A DNA stretch of 64,000 nt from an uncultured Aquimarina sp. (GTDB taxonomy: Bacteria > Bacteroidota > Bacteroidia > Flavobacteriales > Flavobacteriaceae). Location of the stretch: NCBI GenBank assembly GCA_947498775.1, contig CANMLL010000015.1, forward strand, positions 62,001 through 126,000. Reading direction: 5' to 3'. Every line of letters begins with the position of its first letter. The first letter of the stretch is position 1. Under the pieces are notes generated by a model, which had not been told where the DNA came from, did no database searches, and saw only the letters and a list, made by a program, of their open reading frames with translations. The position numbers and the translations under genes are program-made. Positions 1 through 7,385 of this stretch are shown here, piece after piece.

Positions 1-114
1 CTTGTTAATCATAGTGTTACTTTTATTACACCACAAATATAGAACTTAATTACACCAAGATCTAATTATTTTAGTGTAAATTGGTATATAATCACCCGCT
101 TTTCAATATAATTT
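1..114. promoter_or_regulatory. Upstream region of the xdhC/mod cluster with repeated TTACAC half-sites
   Basis: This stretch precedes the first gene. The sequence ATTACACCA occurs twice, at 25-33 and 49-57. Inverted counterparts are GTGTTA at 14-19 and GTGTAA at 74-79. Positions 14-31 form a GTGT-N10-ACAC dyad. The half-sites start at 14, 26, 50 and 74, so spacings are multiples of 12. This resembles an operator for a dimeric regulator, but no known regulator is recognised. A divergent gene may lie off the left edge. Confidence 0.3.
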
Positions 115-1065
115 ATGAAATTCTGGCAACATCTTTTATCAAAATTACGAGATACCCAAAACGTATATCTACTAACCGTTATAGAAAACATTGGCAGTTC
201 TCCTGGTCGAAAAGGATTTAAAATGCTGGTTGCCGAAGACGGTTTTATTTTCGGTTCTGTTGGTGGAGGTGTCATGGAATTTTCATTGGTTGAAGAAGCA
301 AAAAAATTACTGCAAGATGGTGATCTGAAAATCTTTTTGAAAAAACAAATACATCAGGGACATAAGCAAAATGGTTCGGGAATGATTTGCTCTGGAGAGC
401 AGACTGTGGTTTTTCACCCTTTGAGCACTCAACATATTTCGATTATTGAACATATTTTGGATTGTTTGCAGTGCAATACCAAAGGAATATTTACCCTAAC
501 ACCTACTTCAATCAATTTTTTAAATGAACAGCTAGCCGATAAATTCGAATACCAGATAACTTCATCTCAAGATTGGTTTTTTAAAGAACATATAGGGTTT
601 ATGAGCACATTATATATTGTTGGTGGGGGGCATGTAAGTGTAGCGGTTTCTGAATTGTTCGTTACTCTTGGATTTCATGTGGTAGTTTTTGATAATCGAG
701 AACATCTAAATACACTTGAGTTAAACACCAGTGCGCATCAGAAATTAATAGTAGACTTCAATGAAATAGCAAATCACATTTCGGAAGGTCCAGAGAGTTA
801 TGTGGCAATTATGACCAACAGATATACTGAGGATAAATTAGTACTTAGTAAACTTATTAGAAATAGCTTTGCATATATAGGTGTTCTTGGAAGTACTGCA
901 AAACTAAAAACCATGCGGGAAGTATTACAAAAAGAAGGTATTACAGCGTCTGAATTAAACAGCGTTCACGCACCCATAGGACTTGCCATAAAAAGTAAAA
1001 CACCTAATGAAATTGCAGTAAGCATTGCCGCAGAAGTTATTAAGATTAAAAATATGAACCAATAA
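115..1065 (+). CDS. xdhC: XdhC/CoxI-family molybdoenzyme maturation factor
   Basis: The 316-residue protein has both parts of the XdhC family. The N-terminal domain carries GSVGGGVME around residue 47 and GMICSGE at 89-95, with the family cysteine C92. A C-terminal Rossmann-like domain begins at IVGGGHVS near residue 168. XdhC proteins bind molybdenum cofactor, promote its sulfuration and deliver it to xanthine dehydrogenase-type enzymes. A xanthine dehydrogenase is not in the window but may lie off the left edge. Guanine deaminase, which makes xanthine, and a molybdate importer follow on the same strand, which fits the role. The start is the only good ATG before the conserved domain. Confidence 0.87.
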   Translation: MKFWQHLLSKLRDTQNVYLLTVIENIGSSPGRKGFKMLVAEDGFIFGSVGGGVMEFSLVEEAKKLLQDGDLKIFLKKQIHQGHKQNGSGMICSGEQTVVFHPLSTQHISIIEHILDCLQCNTKGIFTLTPTSINFLNEQLADKFEYQITSSQDWFFKEHIGFMSTLYIVGGGHVSVAVSELFVTLGFHVVVFDNREHLNTLELNTSAHQKLIVDFNEIANHISEGPESYVAIMTNRYTEDKLVLSKLIRNSFAYIGVLGSTAKLKTMREVLQKEGITASELNSVHAPIGLAIKSKTPNEIAVSIAAEVIKIKNMNQ

Positions 1066-1157
1066 TTTATTTTGTTTCTTAATCTAAAAAAGATACATTT
1101 CAAACTGGTTTTGATTCATGATAGATCGGACAGATTAAAAATATTAAAATAACAGAA

Positions 1158-1634
1158 ATGACAGAAGAGGATAAGAAATTTATGAGACGCGCCATCGAAC
1201 TTGCAGAAGAAGGAATGGATTCTAATACAGGAGGTCCATTTGGGGCAGTGATTGTAAAAAATGGAGAAATAATAGCAGAAGGATGTAATAAAGTTACATC
1301 ACATAATGATCCCACGGCTCATGCCGAAGTAGATGCCATCCGTACTGCTTGTAAAAAACTAAACACTTTTCAATTAGACGATTGTATCATTTATACCTCT
1401 TGCGAACCTTGCCCTATGTGTTTGGGAGCTATATATTGGGCCAGACCTAAAAAAGTTTTTTACGGTTGTACACGTGAAGATGCTGCCGATATTGAGTTTG
1501 ATGACCAATTAATTTACGATGAGATTGCCGTAGGAATTTCGAATAGACAAATAGAATTTACCAACGGAATGCGCAATGAAGCAATAAAAGTTTTTCAAAA
1601 ATGGAATTCAAAAACTGACAGAACAGAATATTGA
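1158..1634 (+). CDS. guaD: Guanine deaminase, cytidine-deaminase fold
   Basis: This 158-residue zinc deaminase converts guanine to xanthine in the cytoplasm. The zinc site is H55 in the HAE motif with catalytic E57, and C85 and C88 in PCPMC. The flanking TSCEPCPMCLGAIYWARP segment and the C-terminal FDDQLIYDEI-type segment match Bacillus-type GuaD better than tRNA adenosine deaminase or cytosine deaminase. Length is normal for GuaD. Being next to xdhC supports purine catabolism through xanthine. It begins 92 bases after xdhC, so it may share that transcript. Confidence 0.88.
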   Translation: MTEEDKKFMRRAIELAEEGMDSNTGGPFGAVIVKNGEIIAEGCNKVTSHNDPTAHAEVDAIRTACKKLNTFQLDDCIIYTSCEPCPMCLGAIYWARPKKVFYGCTREDAADIEFDDQLIYDEIAVGISNRQIEFTNGMRNEAIKVFQKWNSKTDRTEY

Positions 1635-1697
1635 ATCTTAATTGGATTACCGCAAATGTCGCTATAGAAAATATTGAATCGATGAAGAATAAATAAT

Positions 1698-2198
1698 ATG
1701 AGTATTACAGAGAAGATAATTGACTTTCAGAATAAAGCCGAAAAAGAATTTGAGAATAAAAAAAACATAGCTACTCTTTTTAAATACCTACTAGCAATGG
1801 TTACTTTTTTTAGTTCCACAATTTTTGCAGCATTTACATTGCCTTTTAGATACCTTTTTAAACAGTTATCTACAAAAAAGAATCATTCTCAGATTTATAT
1901 AGGGAATAATAAAAATATAGATAGTCTATTAAAAAAAGAGGAATTAGTTTTGATTGATTTCTGGGCAGAATGGTGCGGACCTTGCATAATGATGAATTCG
2001 ACTATAAAAGAGTTTTCAGAAAATTCTAAGCACATTAAAGTTATAAAAATCAATGCAGACATGAATATGAAAACATTAAAAAGATTTAATGTTAGAGGGT
2101 TGCCTCATTTCTTACTCATTAAAAATGAAAAAGAAGTCAAACGTTTTGCTGGGTCTATGACACTAAATGATCTAAACTCTTTTTGTTTTGAAGACTAA
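1698..2198 (+). CDS. Membrane-anchored thioredoxin-domain protein
   Basis: The 166-residue protein has a thioredoxin domain over about residues 65-166, with the active site WCGPC at 92-96 and the cis-proline loop GLPH. Unlike cytosolic thioredoxin it carries about 60 extra N-terminal residues, with a hydrophobic stretch at roughly 28-54 that could be one or two membrane helices. The side the domain faces cannot be read directly. The last 11 bases overlap modA, so it is probably cotranscribed with molybdate uptake. It may keep a molybdoenzyme or transporter component reduced; that link is inference. It is not clearly ResA or TlpA. Confidence 0.75.
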   Translation: MSITEKIIDFQNKAEKEFENKKNIATLFKYLLAMVTFFSSTIFAAFTLPFRYLFKQLSTKKNHSQIYIGNNKNIDSLLKKEELVLIDFWAEWCGPCIMMNSTIKEFSENSKHIKVIKINADMNMKTLKRFNVRGLPHFLLIKNEKEVKRFAGSMTLNDLNSFCFED

Positions 2199-2949
2199 AA
2201 TACTCCTTCACATAGTATCCTTACTCTTCCTAACCGCAAGCTGTACAAAACAAGATAATAATACCCTCACAATTGCTACGGCAGCTAACATGCAATTTGC
2301 AATACAAGAAATCATTACATCATTTACTCAAAAAACCGGAATCCCTTGTGATGTGGTTATCACTTCTTCTGGTAAATTAACGGCACAGATTCAAGAAGGC
2401 GCTCCTTATGATATATTTATATCTGCAGACATGAAATATCCCGAAACATTACACAAAAATGGATTTACTGCAAAATCTCCAGAAATCTATGCCTATGGTA
2501 AGTTGGTATTATGGTCAATTTCTGATGAAATACAACCAAGTATCGAATCACTTACCGATAAGCAAATTAAACATATTGCTATGGCTAATCCCAAAACAGC
2601 ACCTTATGGCGAAGCAGCAATTGCTGTTCTAAAACATGCTGGCATCTACGACCTGGTTACAGACAAATTGGTGTATGGTGAAAGCATTTCACAAACCAAT
2701 CAGTTTATCATTTCGGGAGCTGCGCAAGTAGGTTTTACGGCAAAATCTGTAGTATTATCAACCCAAATGGAAGGAAAGGGTCAATGGATTGTTATCGACA
2801 AAAATCTATATACTCCAATCGCCCAAGGCGCAGTGATCATAAAGAAAGATTCGATTAGCGAAGCTACTTTGAAGTTTTACAAGTTTCTATTCTCGGCAAA
2901 ATCCAAAGAAATTCTTGAAAATTTTGGATACCTTGCCTTTATAAAATGA
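2188..2949 (+). CDS. modA: Molybdate ABC transporter substrate-binding lipoprotein ModA
   Basis: This 253-residue periplasmic binding protein captures molybdate for ModBC. The N-terminus is a lipoprotein signal ending in the lipobox LTASC, so it is probably tethered to a membrane. The mature part starts with LTIATAANMQFA and contains ITSSGKLTAQIQEGAPYDIFISAD, typical of ModA oxyanion sites (shown here only for identification). The best start is TTG at 2188, overlapping the thioredoxin gene by 11 bases; the next ATG would remove the signal peptide. Its stop overlaps the next start as ATGA. Confidence 0.9.
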   Translation: MKTKILLHIVSLLFLTASCTKQDNNTLTIATAANMQFAIQEIITSFTQKTGIPCDVVITSSGKLTAQIQEGAPYDIFISADMKYPETLHKNGFTAKSPEIYAYGKLVLWSISDEIQPSIESLTDKQIKHIAMANPKTAPYGEAAIAVLKHAGIYDLVTDKLVYGESISQTNQFIISGAAQVGFTAKSVVLSTQMEGKGQWIVIDKNLYTPIAQGAVIIKKDSISEATLKFYKFLFSAKSKEILENFGYLAFIK

Positions 2950-3344
2950 ACACACTACAAGGGCAAATATCAAATATCGAAGTAAATGGTAGTATAACTT
3001 TGGTAACCACCAAGGTGAATAATGTATCGTTTACTGCAATAATTATTGAAACTCCCGATACCGCCTCTTATCTTGTCATCGGAAATACTATTAACCTATT
3101 ATTTAAAGAGACCGAAGTTGTCATTGCTACAGGAAGCACTAAGAACGTAAGCTTACAAAATCAAATTAAGGGAACGGTTAAAAACCTTGAAAAGGGAACC
3201 TTACTAAGTAAATTGACTATCCATACGGCAGTTGGTGATATTGTTTCAGTAATCACAACCAAAGCAGTTTACCAATTAGATATAGAACAAGATACTGCGG
3301 TAACGGCAATGATCAAAACCAATGAAATATCACTAAGTGTATGA
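2946..3344 (+). CDS. Di-TOBE (Mop) molybdate-binding protein, molbindin-like
   Basis: The 132-residue protein is two tandem TOBE/Mop domains of about 65 residues each. The first begins LQGQISNIEVNGS and the second IKGTVKNLEKGTL. Proteins of this design assemble into rings that bind and buffer cytoplasmic molybdate or tungstate. There is no ATPase, DNA-binding or membrane segment. It lies between modA and modB with 4-base overlaps at both ends, which suggests translational coupling. Storage is more likely than regulation, since the ModE helix-turn-helix is absent. Confidence 0.8.
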   Translation: MNTLQGQISNIEVNGSITLVTTKVNNVSFTAIIIETPDTASYLVIGNTINLLFKETEVVIATGSTKNVSLQNQIKGTVKNLEKGTLLSKLTIHTAVGDIVSVITTKAVYQLDIEQDTAVTAMIKTNEISLSV

Positions 3345-4015
3345 TGGATTGGGAACCGCTCATATTGACTTTTAAGTTGGCACTCATCACTACTGCCCTA
3401 CTTCTCGTTGTTGGAATTCCACTTGCCTATTGGTTGGCGTATTCAAAATCAAAGATCAAACCTGTTATCGAAACCCTGGTTAGTATGCCTTTGGTCTTAC
3501 CTCCCACCGTATTGGGTTTTTATTTGTTAGTTGCTTTTAGCCCAAATAATACATTTGGCAATTGGCTTAATGAATGGTTAGGGCTACGTCTTATTTTTTC
3601 TTTTGAAGGATTAGTATTAGCTTCAATTTTATACAGTTTACCTTTTATGGTGCAACCTATTCAAGCTGGATTGGCAGCGCTTCCAAAACAACTTAAAGAA
3701 GCTTCATATGTGTTAGGCAAATCAAAACTACAGACAGTCTTCAAAATATTATTACCAAATATAAAACCTGCATTGCTTACAGGAATCGTACTCTCCTTTG
3801 CTCATACCGTGGGCGAATTTGGTGTGGTTCTAATGATTGGTGGCAATATCCCAGGAAAAACCAAAGTGGCTTCGATTGCTATATATGACGAAGTCGAAGC
3901 CTTAAATTATGATACCGCGAATACCTATTCATTAATTTTGCTTGGGATCACATTCTCGATTTTATTAATAGTTTATCTGGTAAATGGCGGATATTTAAAA
4001 AAATATGGTAAATGA
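3341..4015 (+). CDS. modB: Molybdate ABC transporter permease ModB
   Basis: A 224-residue inner-membrane permease with five to six hydrophobic helices. The coupling loop around residues 148-165 contains the EFGVVLMIGGNIPGKT segment, the binding-protein-dependent permease motif of ModB and CysT proteins. LVLPPTVLGFYLL is also characteristic of ModB. Two consecutive ATG codons occur at 3341 and 3344; the first overlaps the upstream stop. It pairs with ModC, whose start overlaps its stop by 4 bases. Confidence 0.92.
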   Translation: MMDWEPLILTFKLALITTALLLVVGIPLAYWLAYSKSKIKPVIETLVSMPLVLPPTVLGFYLLVAFSPNNTFGNWLNEWLGLRLIFSFEGLVLASILYSLPFMVQPIQAGLAALPKQLKEASYVLGKSKLQTVFKILLPNIKPALLTGIVLSFAHTVGEFGVVLMIGGNIPGKTKVASIAIYDEVEALNYDTANTYSLILLGITFSILLIVYLVNGGYLKKYGK

Positions 4016-4887
4016 TAGGGTTGTCGTTATATAAAATGTTATACACTGCTCAAGGTGATATGCCCTTGGACATCGAACTGAATATTACACCAGGAAAATT
4101 TATAACCCTGTATGGTGAATCGGGAGCAGGAAAAACTTCTACTCTTCGTATGTTGGCGGGATTACTTACTCCAGACCAAGGAAAAATCGTGATAAACGAA
4201 CAAGTTTGGTTGGATATCAAAAAGAAAATTAATCTTTCGCCGCAAAAGCGGAAAATAGGTTTTGTGTTTCAGGAATATGCGTTGTTTCCAAATATGACGG
4301 TGCGTAAAAACCTTGAGTATGCTCTTGAAAAAAACCAGGACAATCAAATTATCGAAGAACTTATCGAAATCATAGAGTTGGGAGATCTACAACATCGAAA
4401 ACCCGAAACTCTTTCTGGTGGACAACAACAACGAGTTGCCCTGGCAAGAGCCCTGGTACAACGACCCAATATTTTGTTGTTGGATGAACCTTTATCGGCT
4501 CTCGATACCAAAATGAGAATAAAGTTACAGGAGTATATTTTGAGAGTCCACAAACAATATAATTTGACCACAATATTGGTGAGTCATGATATTGGGGAAA
4601 TCCTAAAGTTATCAGATAAAGTACATGTTTTAGAAGATGGAAAAATTGTGCGATCCGGAACGCCTTCAGAAATTTTCACTTCGCATCAGATGAGTGCCAA
4701 ATTTAGATTTACGGGTGAAGTCGTTTCCATTCAGCAAGAAGAGGTAGTCTATGTTGTTACCGTATTAATAGGTGCTAACGTAGTAAAGGTAATTGCCCAA
4801 AAATCTGAAATCACAGATCTTACCATTGGAGATAAAGTGATCGTTGCTTCGAAGGCTTTTAACCCCATGATTCAGAAGATTATATAA
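4012..4887 (+). CDS. modC: Molybdate ABC transporter ATPase ModC
   Basis: This 291-residue ATPase energises ModB. Walker A is GESGAGKT at 35-42, the signature LSGGQQQR is at 134-141 and Walker B ILLLDEP is near 154-160, followed by a D-loop SALD and a switch histidine in VSHD. The C-terminal 65 or so residues are shorter than in Escherichia coli ModC and probably make a single TOBE domain; the separate di-TOBE protein may compensate. It is the last gene of the unit, and a strong terminator hairpin lies about 300 bases downstream. Confidence 0.92.
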   Translation: MIGLSLYKMLYTAQGDMPLDIELNITPGKFITLYGESGAGKTSTLRMLAGLLTPDQGKIVINEQVWLDIKKKINLSPQKRKIGFVFQEYALFPNMTVRKNLEYALEKNQDNQIIEELIEIIELGDLQHRKPETLSGGQQQRVALARALVQRPNILLLDEPLSALDTKMRIKLQEYILRVHKQYNLTTILVSHDIGEILKLSDKVHVLEDGKIVRSGTPSEIFTSHQMSAKFRFTGEVVSIQQEEVVYVVTVLIGANVVKVIAQKSEITDLTIGDKVIVASKAFNPMIQKII

Positions 4888-4958
4888 ATTAGTACGTCGA
4901 TATTTATAAACGAAATCACATTTAAAATCATTAATGATCCTTAAAAAAATGTTAACGA

Positions 4959-4993
4959 TTTGCCTTTTATGTTAAAATAAATCTCTATATTCG
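4959..4993 (+). promoter_or_regulatory. Candidate Bacteroidota-type promoter
   Basis: TTTG at 4959-4962 and TATATTCG at 4986-4993 resemble the -33 TTTG and -7 TAnnTTTG elements, with one mismatch in the -7 box and a 23-base gap that is a little long. It would start a transcript near position 5000, upstream of the folded RNA candidate. Confidence 0.3.
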
Positions 4994-5076
4994 CTGCATC
5001 AAAATTTCTTCACAGAGATCACACGCTTAATTTTCATTTAACCACTTACTCATAGATTAATATCAAAAAAAAAATT

Positions 5077-5229
5077 GGTAGGGTTTTTATTTATTTTCTA
5101 CCCTGCTTGCTTTGTAATTATATCGAAGGGAATCGGCTCGAACGTAAAAATTCGAGTTTGTTGGGGGACACGACTGGTATATAATTACGTGAAATTCCCT
5201 CATCAATTTATGGTGGGGGAAATTTTTTT
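5077..5229 (+). ncRNA. Candidate structured RNA with intrinsic terminator
   Basis: Three helices precede the terminator. GTAGGGT at 5078-5084 pairs with 5100-5106. GTAATTATAT at 5114-5123 is perfectly complementary to 5179-5188. CTCGAA at 5137-5142 pairs with TTCGAG at 5151-5156. The last two make a rod with an unequal internal bubble, G-rich on its 3' side. AGGGAAT at 5127-5133 is also complementary to the 5' arm of the terminator, a possible switch. The shape is 6S-like, but the family cannot be assigned by eye. It could instead be a leader or the modC 3' UTR. Confidence 0.45.
5192..5229 (+). terminator. Strong intrinsic terminator
   Basis: The 5' arm 5192-5205 pairs with 5211-5225 over 14 base pairs, including two G-T pairs, with one bulged A (5220) and the 5-base loop ATTTA. 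A run of T follows through 5229. It would end either the modC transcript or the small RNA proposed just upstream. Confidence 0.75.
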
Positions 5230-5242
5230 ATAACAAATCCTA

Positions 5243-5327
5243 ACCCAAAATTACAGGTGGACATAACAATTTGATTATGTACTTAATAATCAAATTGTAT
5301 ACCCAAAAAAGATAGCAAGTTTTGGGT
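5243..5327 (+). promoter_or_regulatory. Folded leader of the hydrolase gene with duplicated pairing arm
   Basis: ACAATTTGATTA at 5266-5277 is perfectly complementary to 5287-5298, with a 9-base loop. ACCCAAAA occurs at 5243-5250 and again at 5301-5308, and both can pair with TTTTGGGT at 5320-5327. The RNA can therefore form a small 3' hairpin or a large one enclosing the 12-bp stem. This is a possible attenuator; no ligand or protein is suggested. Confidence 0.35.
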
Positions 5328-5385
5328 GTTTATTGGTTTCTTTCATTTCTACTTTTGTTTTTTCACTATTAAAAAAACAGTAGAA

Positions 5386-6129
5386 ATGAAAACATTTATT
5401 TTAATTCATGGTTCATGGCACAGTGCCTGGAACTGGTACAAAGTAACATCACTTCTAGAAAAACAAGGACACACAGTATATGCTATCGATCTGCCAGGTA
5501 TGGGTAAGGACAAAACACCTATTGAAGAAGTAACATTTAAGAAAACAGTAGAAAAACTTTGTGATTTAATCGATAGTATTAATGATAATGTCATTTTGGT
5601 TGGGCACAGTAAAAATGGAATTATGATTTCACAGGTGGCAGAATATCGTCCAGATAAAATAGAGAAACTCATTTATCTGGCCGCCTATCTTATTCCAAAC
5701 GGAAAAACACAGAAAGAATATTCTGCACAAGATACCGAAGGGTGGTTAAAATCTTATGTAACTATTCATGAAAAAACCAAATCCCACACCTTGCAACCAG
5801 AAATATTTAAAGAAGGCTTATATCACGATTGTGACGAGGACATTACCGAAATGGCAAAAGTTATTCTAAGTCACGAACCCATTGAATCCGGAATGGTGAC
5901 ACTAAACCTTACCCAAGAAAATTTTGGAAGTGTACCCAGATATTATATTGAATTAACCAAGGACAGAGCAGTAACACCATTTATACAAAAGAAAATGTAT
6001 ACCGAAACTCCTTGTAAGAAGATATATCGCATGGATACAAGTCATTCTCCTTTTTTTAGTAAACCTAAAGAACTTGTAGAAATTTTCGTCGAGGTAGCCT
6101 CTGAAAACGAATCAATATCGATTGCTTGA
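5386..6129 (+). CDS. Alpha/beta hydrolase, methylesterase/hydroxynitrile-lyase-like
   Basis: The 247-residue protein has the alpha/beta hydrolase fold of the small esterase group related to plant methylesterases. The oxyanion loop HGSWHSAWNW is at 8-17, the nucleophile is S75 in GHSKNG, and the catalytic histidine is in DTSHSPFF near the C-terminus. The substrate is unknown. A longer frame begins at a GTG at 5326, but those residues are hydrophobic filler overlapping the leader hairpin. The ATG at 5386 puts the first beta strand directly at the start, so it was chosen. The gene appears to be monocistronic. Confidence 0.8.
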   Translation: MKTFILIHGSWHSAWNWYKVTSLLEKQGHTVYAIDLPGMGKDKTPIEEVTFKKTVEKLCDLIDSINDNVILVGHSKNGIMISQVAEYRPDKIEKLIYLAAYLIPNGKTQKEYSAQDTEGWLKSYVTIHEKTKSHTLQPEIFKEGLYHDCDEDITEMAKVILSHEPIESGMVTLNLTQENFGSVPRYYIELTKDRAVTPFIQKKMYTETPCKKIYRMDTSHSPFFSKPKELVEIFVEVASENESISIA

Positions 6130-6154
6130 TGTTCATAAATAAGCCCGTTCAATG

Positions 6155-6221
6155 TGCTTAGAGATATTTATGATGAATTAAAAACCTTAAATTTGTAAGA
6201 ATTAGGAAATATCTCTAAGCA
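6155..6221. promoter_or_regulatory. 15-bp perfect inverted repeat around a perfect -7 box
   Basis: TGCTTAGAGATATTT at 6155-6169 is exactly complementary to 6207-6221. The 37-base loop contains TAAATTTG at 6188-6195, a perfect match to TAnnTTTG. No T-run follows, so it does not look like a terminator. It probably drives the gene at 6251, with the two arms as operator halves; it might also be a relic of a palindromic repeat. Confidence 0.45.
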
Positions 6222-6250
6222 TTTATATGTCTTATGAGAAACTATAGCAT

Positions 6251-6661
6251 ATGGATAACGAACAACTAGATCAAATTTTCAGATCCCTTACCAATGAAAT
6301 TGATGGTTCTAATGGAAACTGGGAATTTGTAATTAACGATATACATTTTGTGTGTTTAACCGATGAGTTGCATAACCGTATACGCATCATTGCTCCGATT
6401 AGAGATCACCAAACCATGTCTGAAGAAGATAGTAAACGTTGTTTGGAAGCTAATTTCCATTCGGCACTTGATGTGAAGTATGCCATCTCTGGAAAAGTAC
6501 TTTGGGTTGCGTTCATGCATTCGCTCAAGGAACTTACAGAGTCTCAGGTCGAGGATGCAGTAGAGCAGGTCTACTCTGCAGTAATGACGTATGGAACGAC
6601 CTATAGCAGCTCTAATTTGTATTTTCCAACAAAAGACGATAAACGTAATCAAATGAATTAA
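6251..6661 (+). CDS. YbjN/secretion-chaperone-like small protein
   Basis: A 136-residue cytoplasmic protein with no signal or membrane segment. The pattern of an acidic N-terminus, a core near DVKYAISGKVLWVAFMHSL and a C-terminal TYGTTYSSSNLYF resembles YbjN or type III secretion chaperone-like (CesT fold) proteins of Bacteroidota. Their function is not established. It stands alone, convergent with the exonuclease gene, whose stop is 10 bases away. The upstream inverted repeat with its -7 box is its likely promoter. Confidence 0.55.
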   Translation: MDNEQLDQIFRSLTNEIDGSNGNWEFVINDIHFVCLTDELHNRIRIIAPIRDHQTMSEEDSKRCLEANFHSALDVKYAISGKVLWVAFMHSLKELTESQVEDAVEQVYSAVMTYGTTYSSSNLYFPTKDDKRNQMN

Positions 6662-6671
6662 GAGGTCTTCT

Positions 6672-7385
6672 TTATACCGAAACCACCTCGTCATCATTTA
6701 ATAATTCTTCTTGCCGCAGTCGAAGTAAAATTTGTGCTACAGCAACCGTATCCTTTTCGCAATAAATGATAATGCGATCGATATCTTTATCATCATAATA
6801 CACTTGGCGTACCTGACTACCATCAATATCATCTTTGGGAGATGGGATGCCCAAAATACTGGTTAACAATTTCAATGAAGTATAGTGTTTATAATCTCCA
6901 AATTTCCAAAGATCGAGTGTGTCCAAATGAGGAACTTCCCAGGGCTTTTTACCAAAAAGATTGAGTTTATAGGGTAAGGCAATATTATGAATGATCATTC
7001 TACGAGCGATATACGGAAAATCAAACTCTTTTCCGTTATGAGCACACAACAAATGTTGAGGGCCGCTAAAATGTGTTTCGATAAGATTTTTGAAGTCTGA
7101 CAACAATTGTTTTTCTTCCCCATAAAAGGAAGTTGTCCTAAAGGATCTTTTCTCACCTTTAAAGGTAAAATACCCCACAGAAATACACACTATTTTTCCA
7201 AATTCGGCCCAGATGCCGGCACGTTCGTAAAACTCTTCTGGCGAGAATTCTTCTTTTCGTTGATATTTGGTTTTATCGGCCCAAAGGTATTTCATCTCTT
7301 CACTCAAACCTTCAAAATCACTATACTCCGGAACCGTTTCTATATCAAGAAATAAAATATGTTCGAGGTTTAATTTATGAAGCAT
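6672..7385 (-). CDS. PolB-like 3'-5' exonuclease (DEDD family)
   Basis: The 237-residue protein is a stand-alone proofreading-type nuclease. Exo I is FLDIETV with D14 and E16, Exo II is AHNGKEFDFPYI with D122, and Exo III is the YCEKDTVAV segment near residue 211. The arrangement matches the predicted PolB_exo_2 family rather than DnaQ epsilon. There is no polymerase domain. The DNA or RNA substrate is unknown. Its start overlaps the end of the upstream serine hydrolase by 11 bases, so the two are probably translated from one mRNA. Confidence 0.83.
   Translation of the reverse strand: MLHKLNLEHILFLDIETVPEYSDFEGLSEEMKYLWADKTKYQRKEEFSPEEFYERAGIWAEFGKIVCISVGYFTFKGEKRSFRTTSFYGEEKQLLSDFKNLIETHFSGPQHLLCAHNGKEFDFPYIARRMIIHNIALPYKLNLFGKKPWEVPHLDTLDLWKFGDYKHYTSLKLLTSILGIPSPKDDIDGSQVRQVYYDDKDIDRIIIYCEKDTVAVAQILLRLRQEELLNDDEVVSV

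Larger units (their letters stand above)
4888..5385. other. 498-base gap between modC and the hydrolase, rich in hairpins
   Basis: No convincing coding frame is present. The sequence holds, left to right: a possible promoter at 4959-4993, hairpin GTAGGGT/ACCCTGC, an outer 10-bp perfect stem at 5114-5123 with 5179-5188, an inner 6-bp stem, a strong intrinsic terminator at 5192-5229, a 12-bp perfect inverted repeat at 5266-5298 and an 8-bp hairpin at 5301-5327. These are described separately. Confidence 0.7.

Noticed and set aside
5326-5385. Extended GTG start giving 20 extra residues on the hydrolase
   Set aside because: The residues are an unlikely aromatic-rich string, overlap the leader hairpin, and precede a canonical first beta strand that begins at the ATG at 5386.
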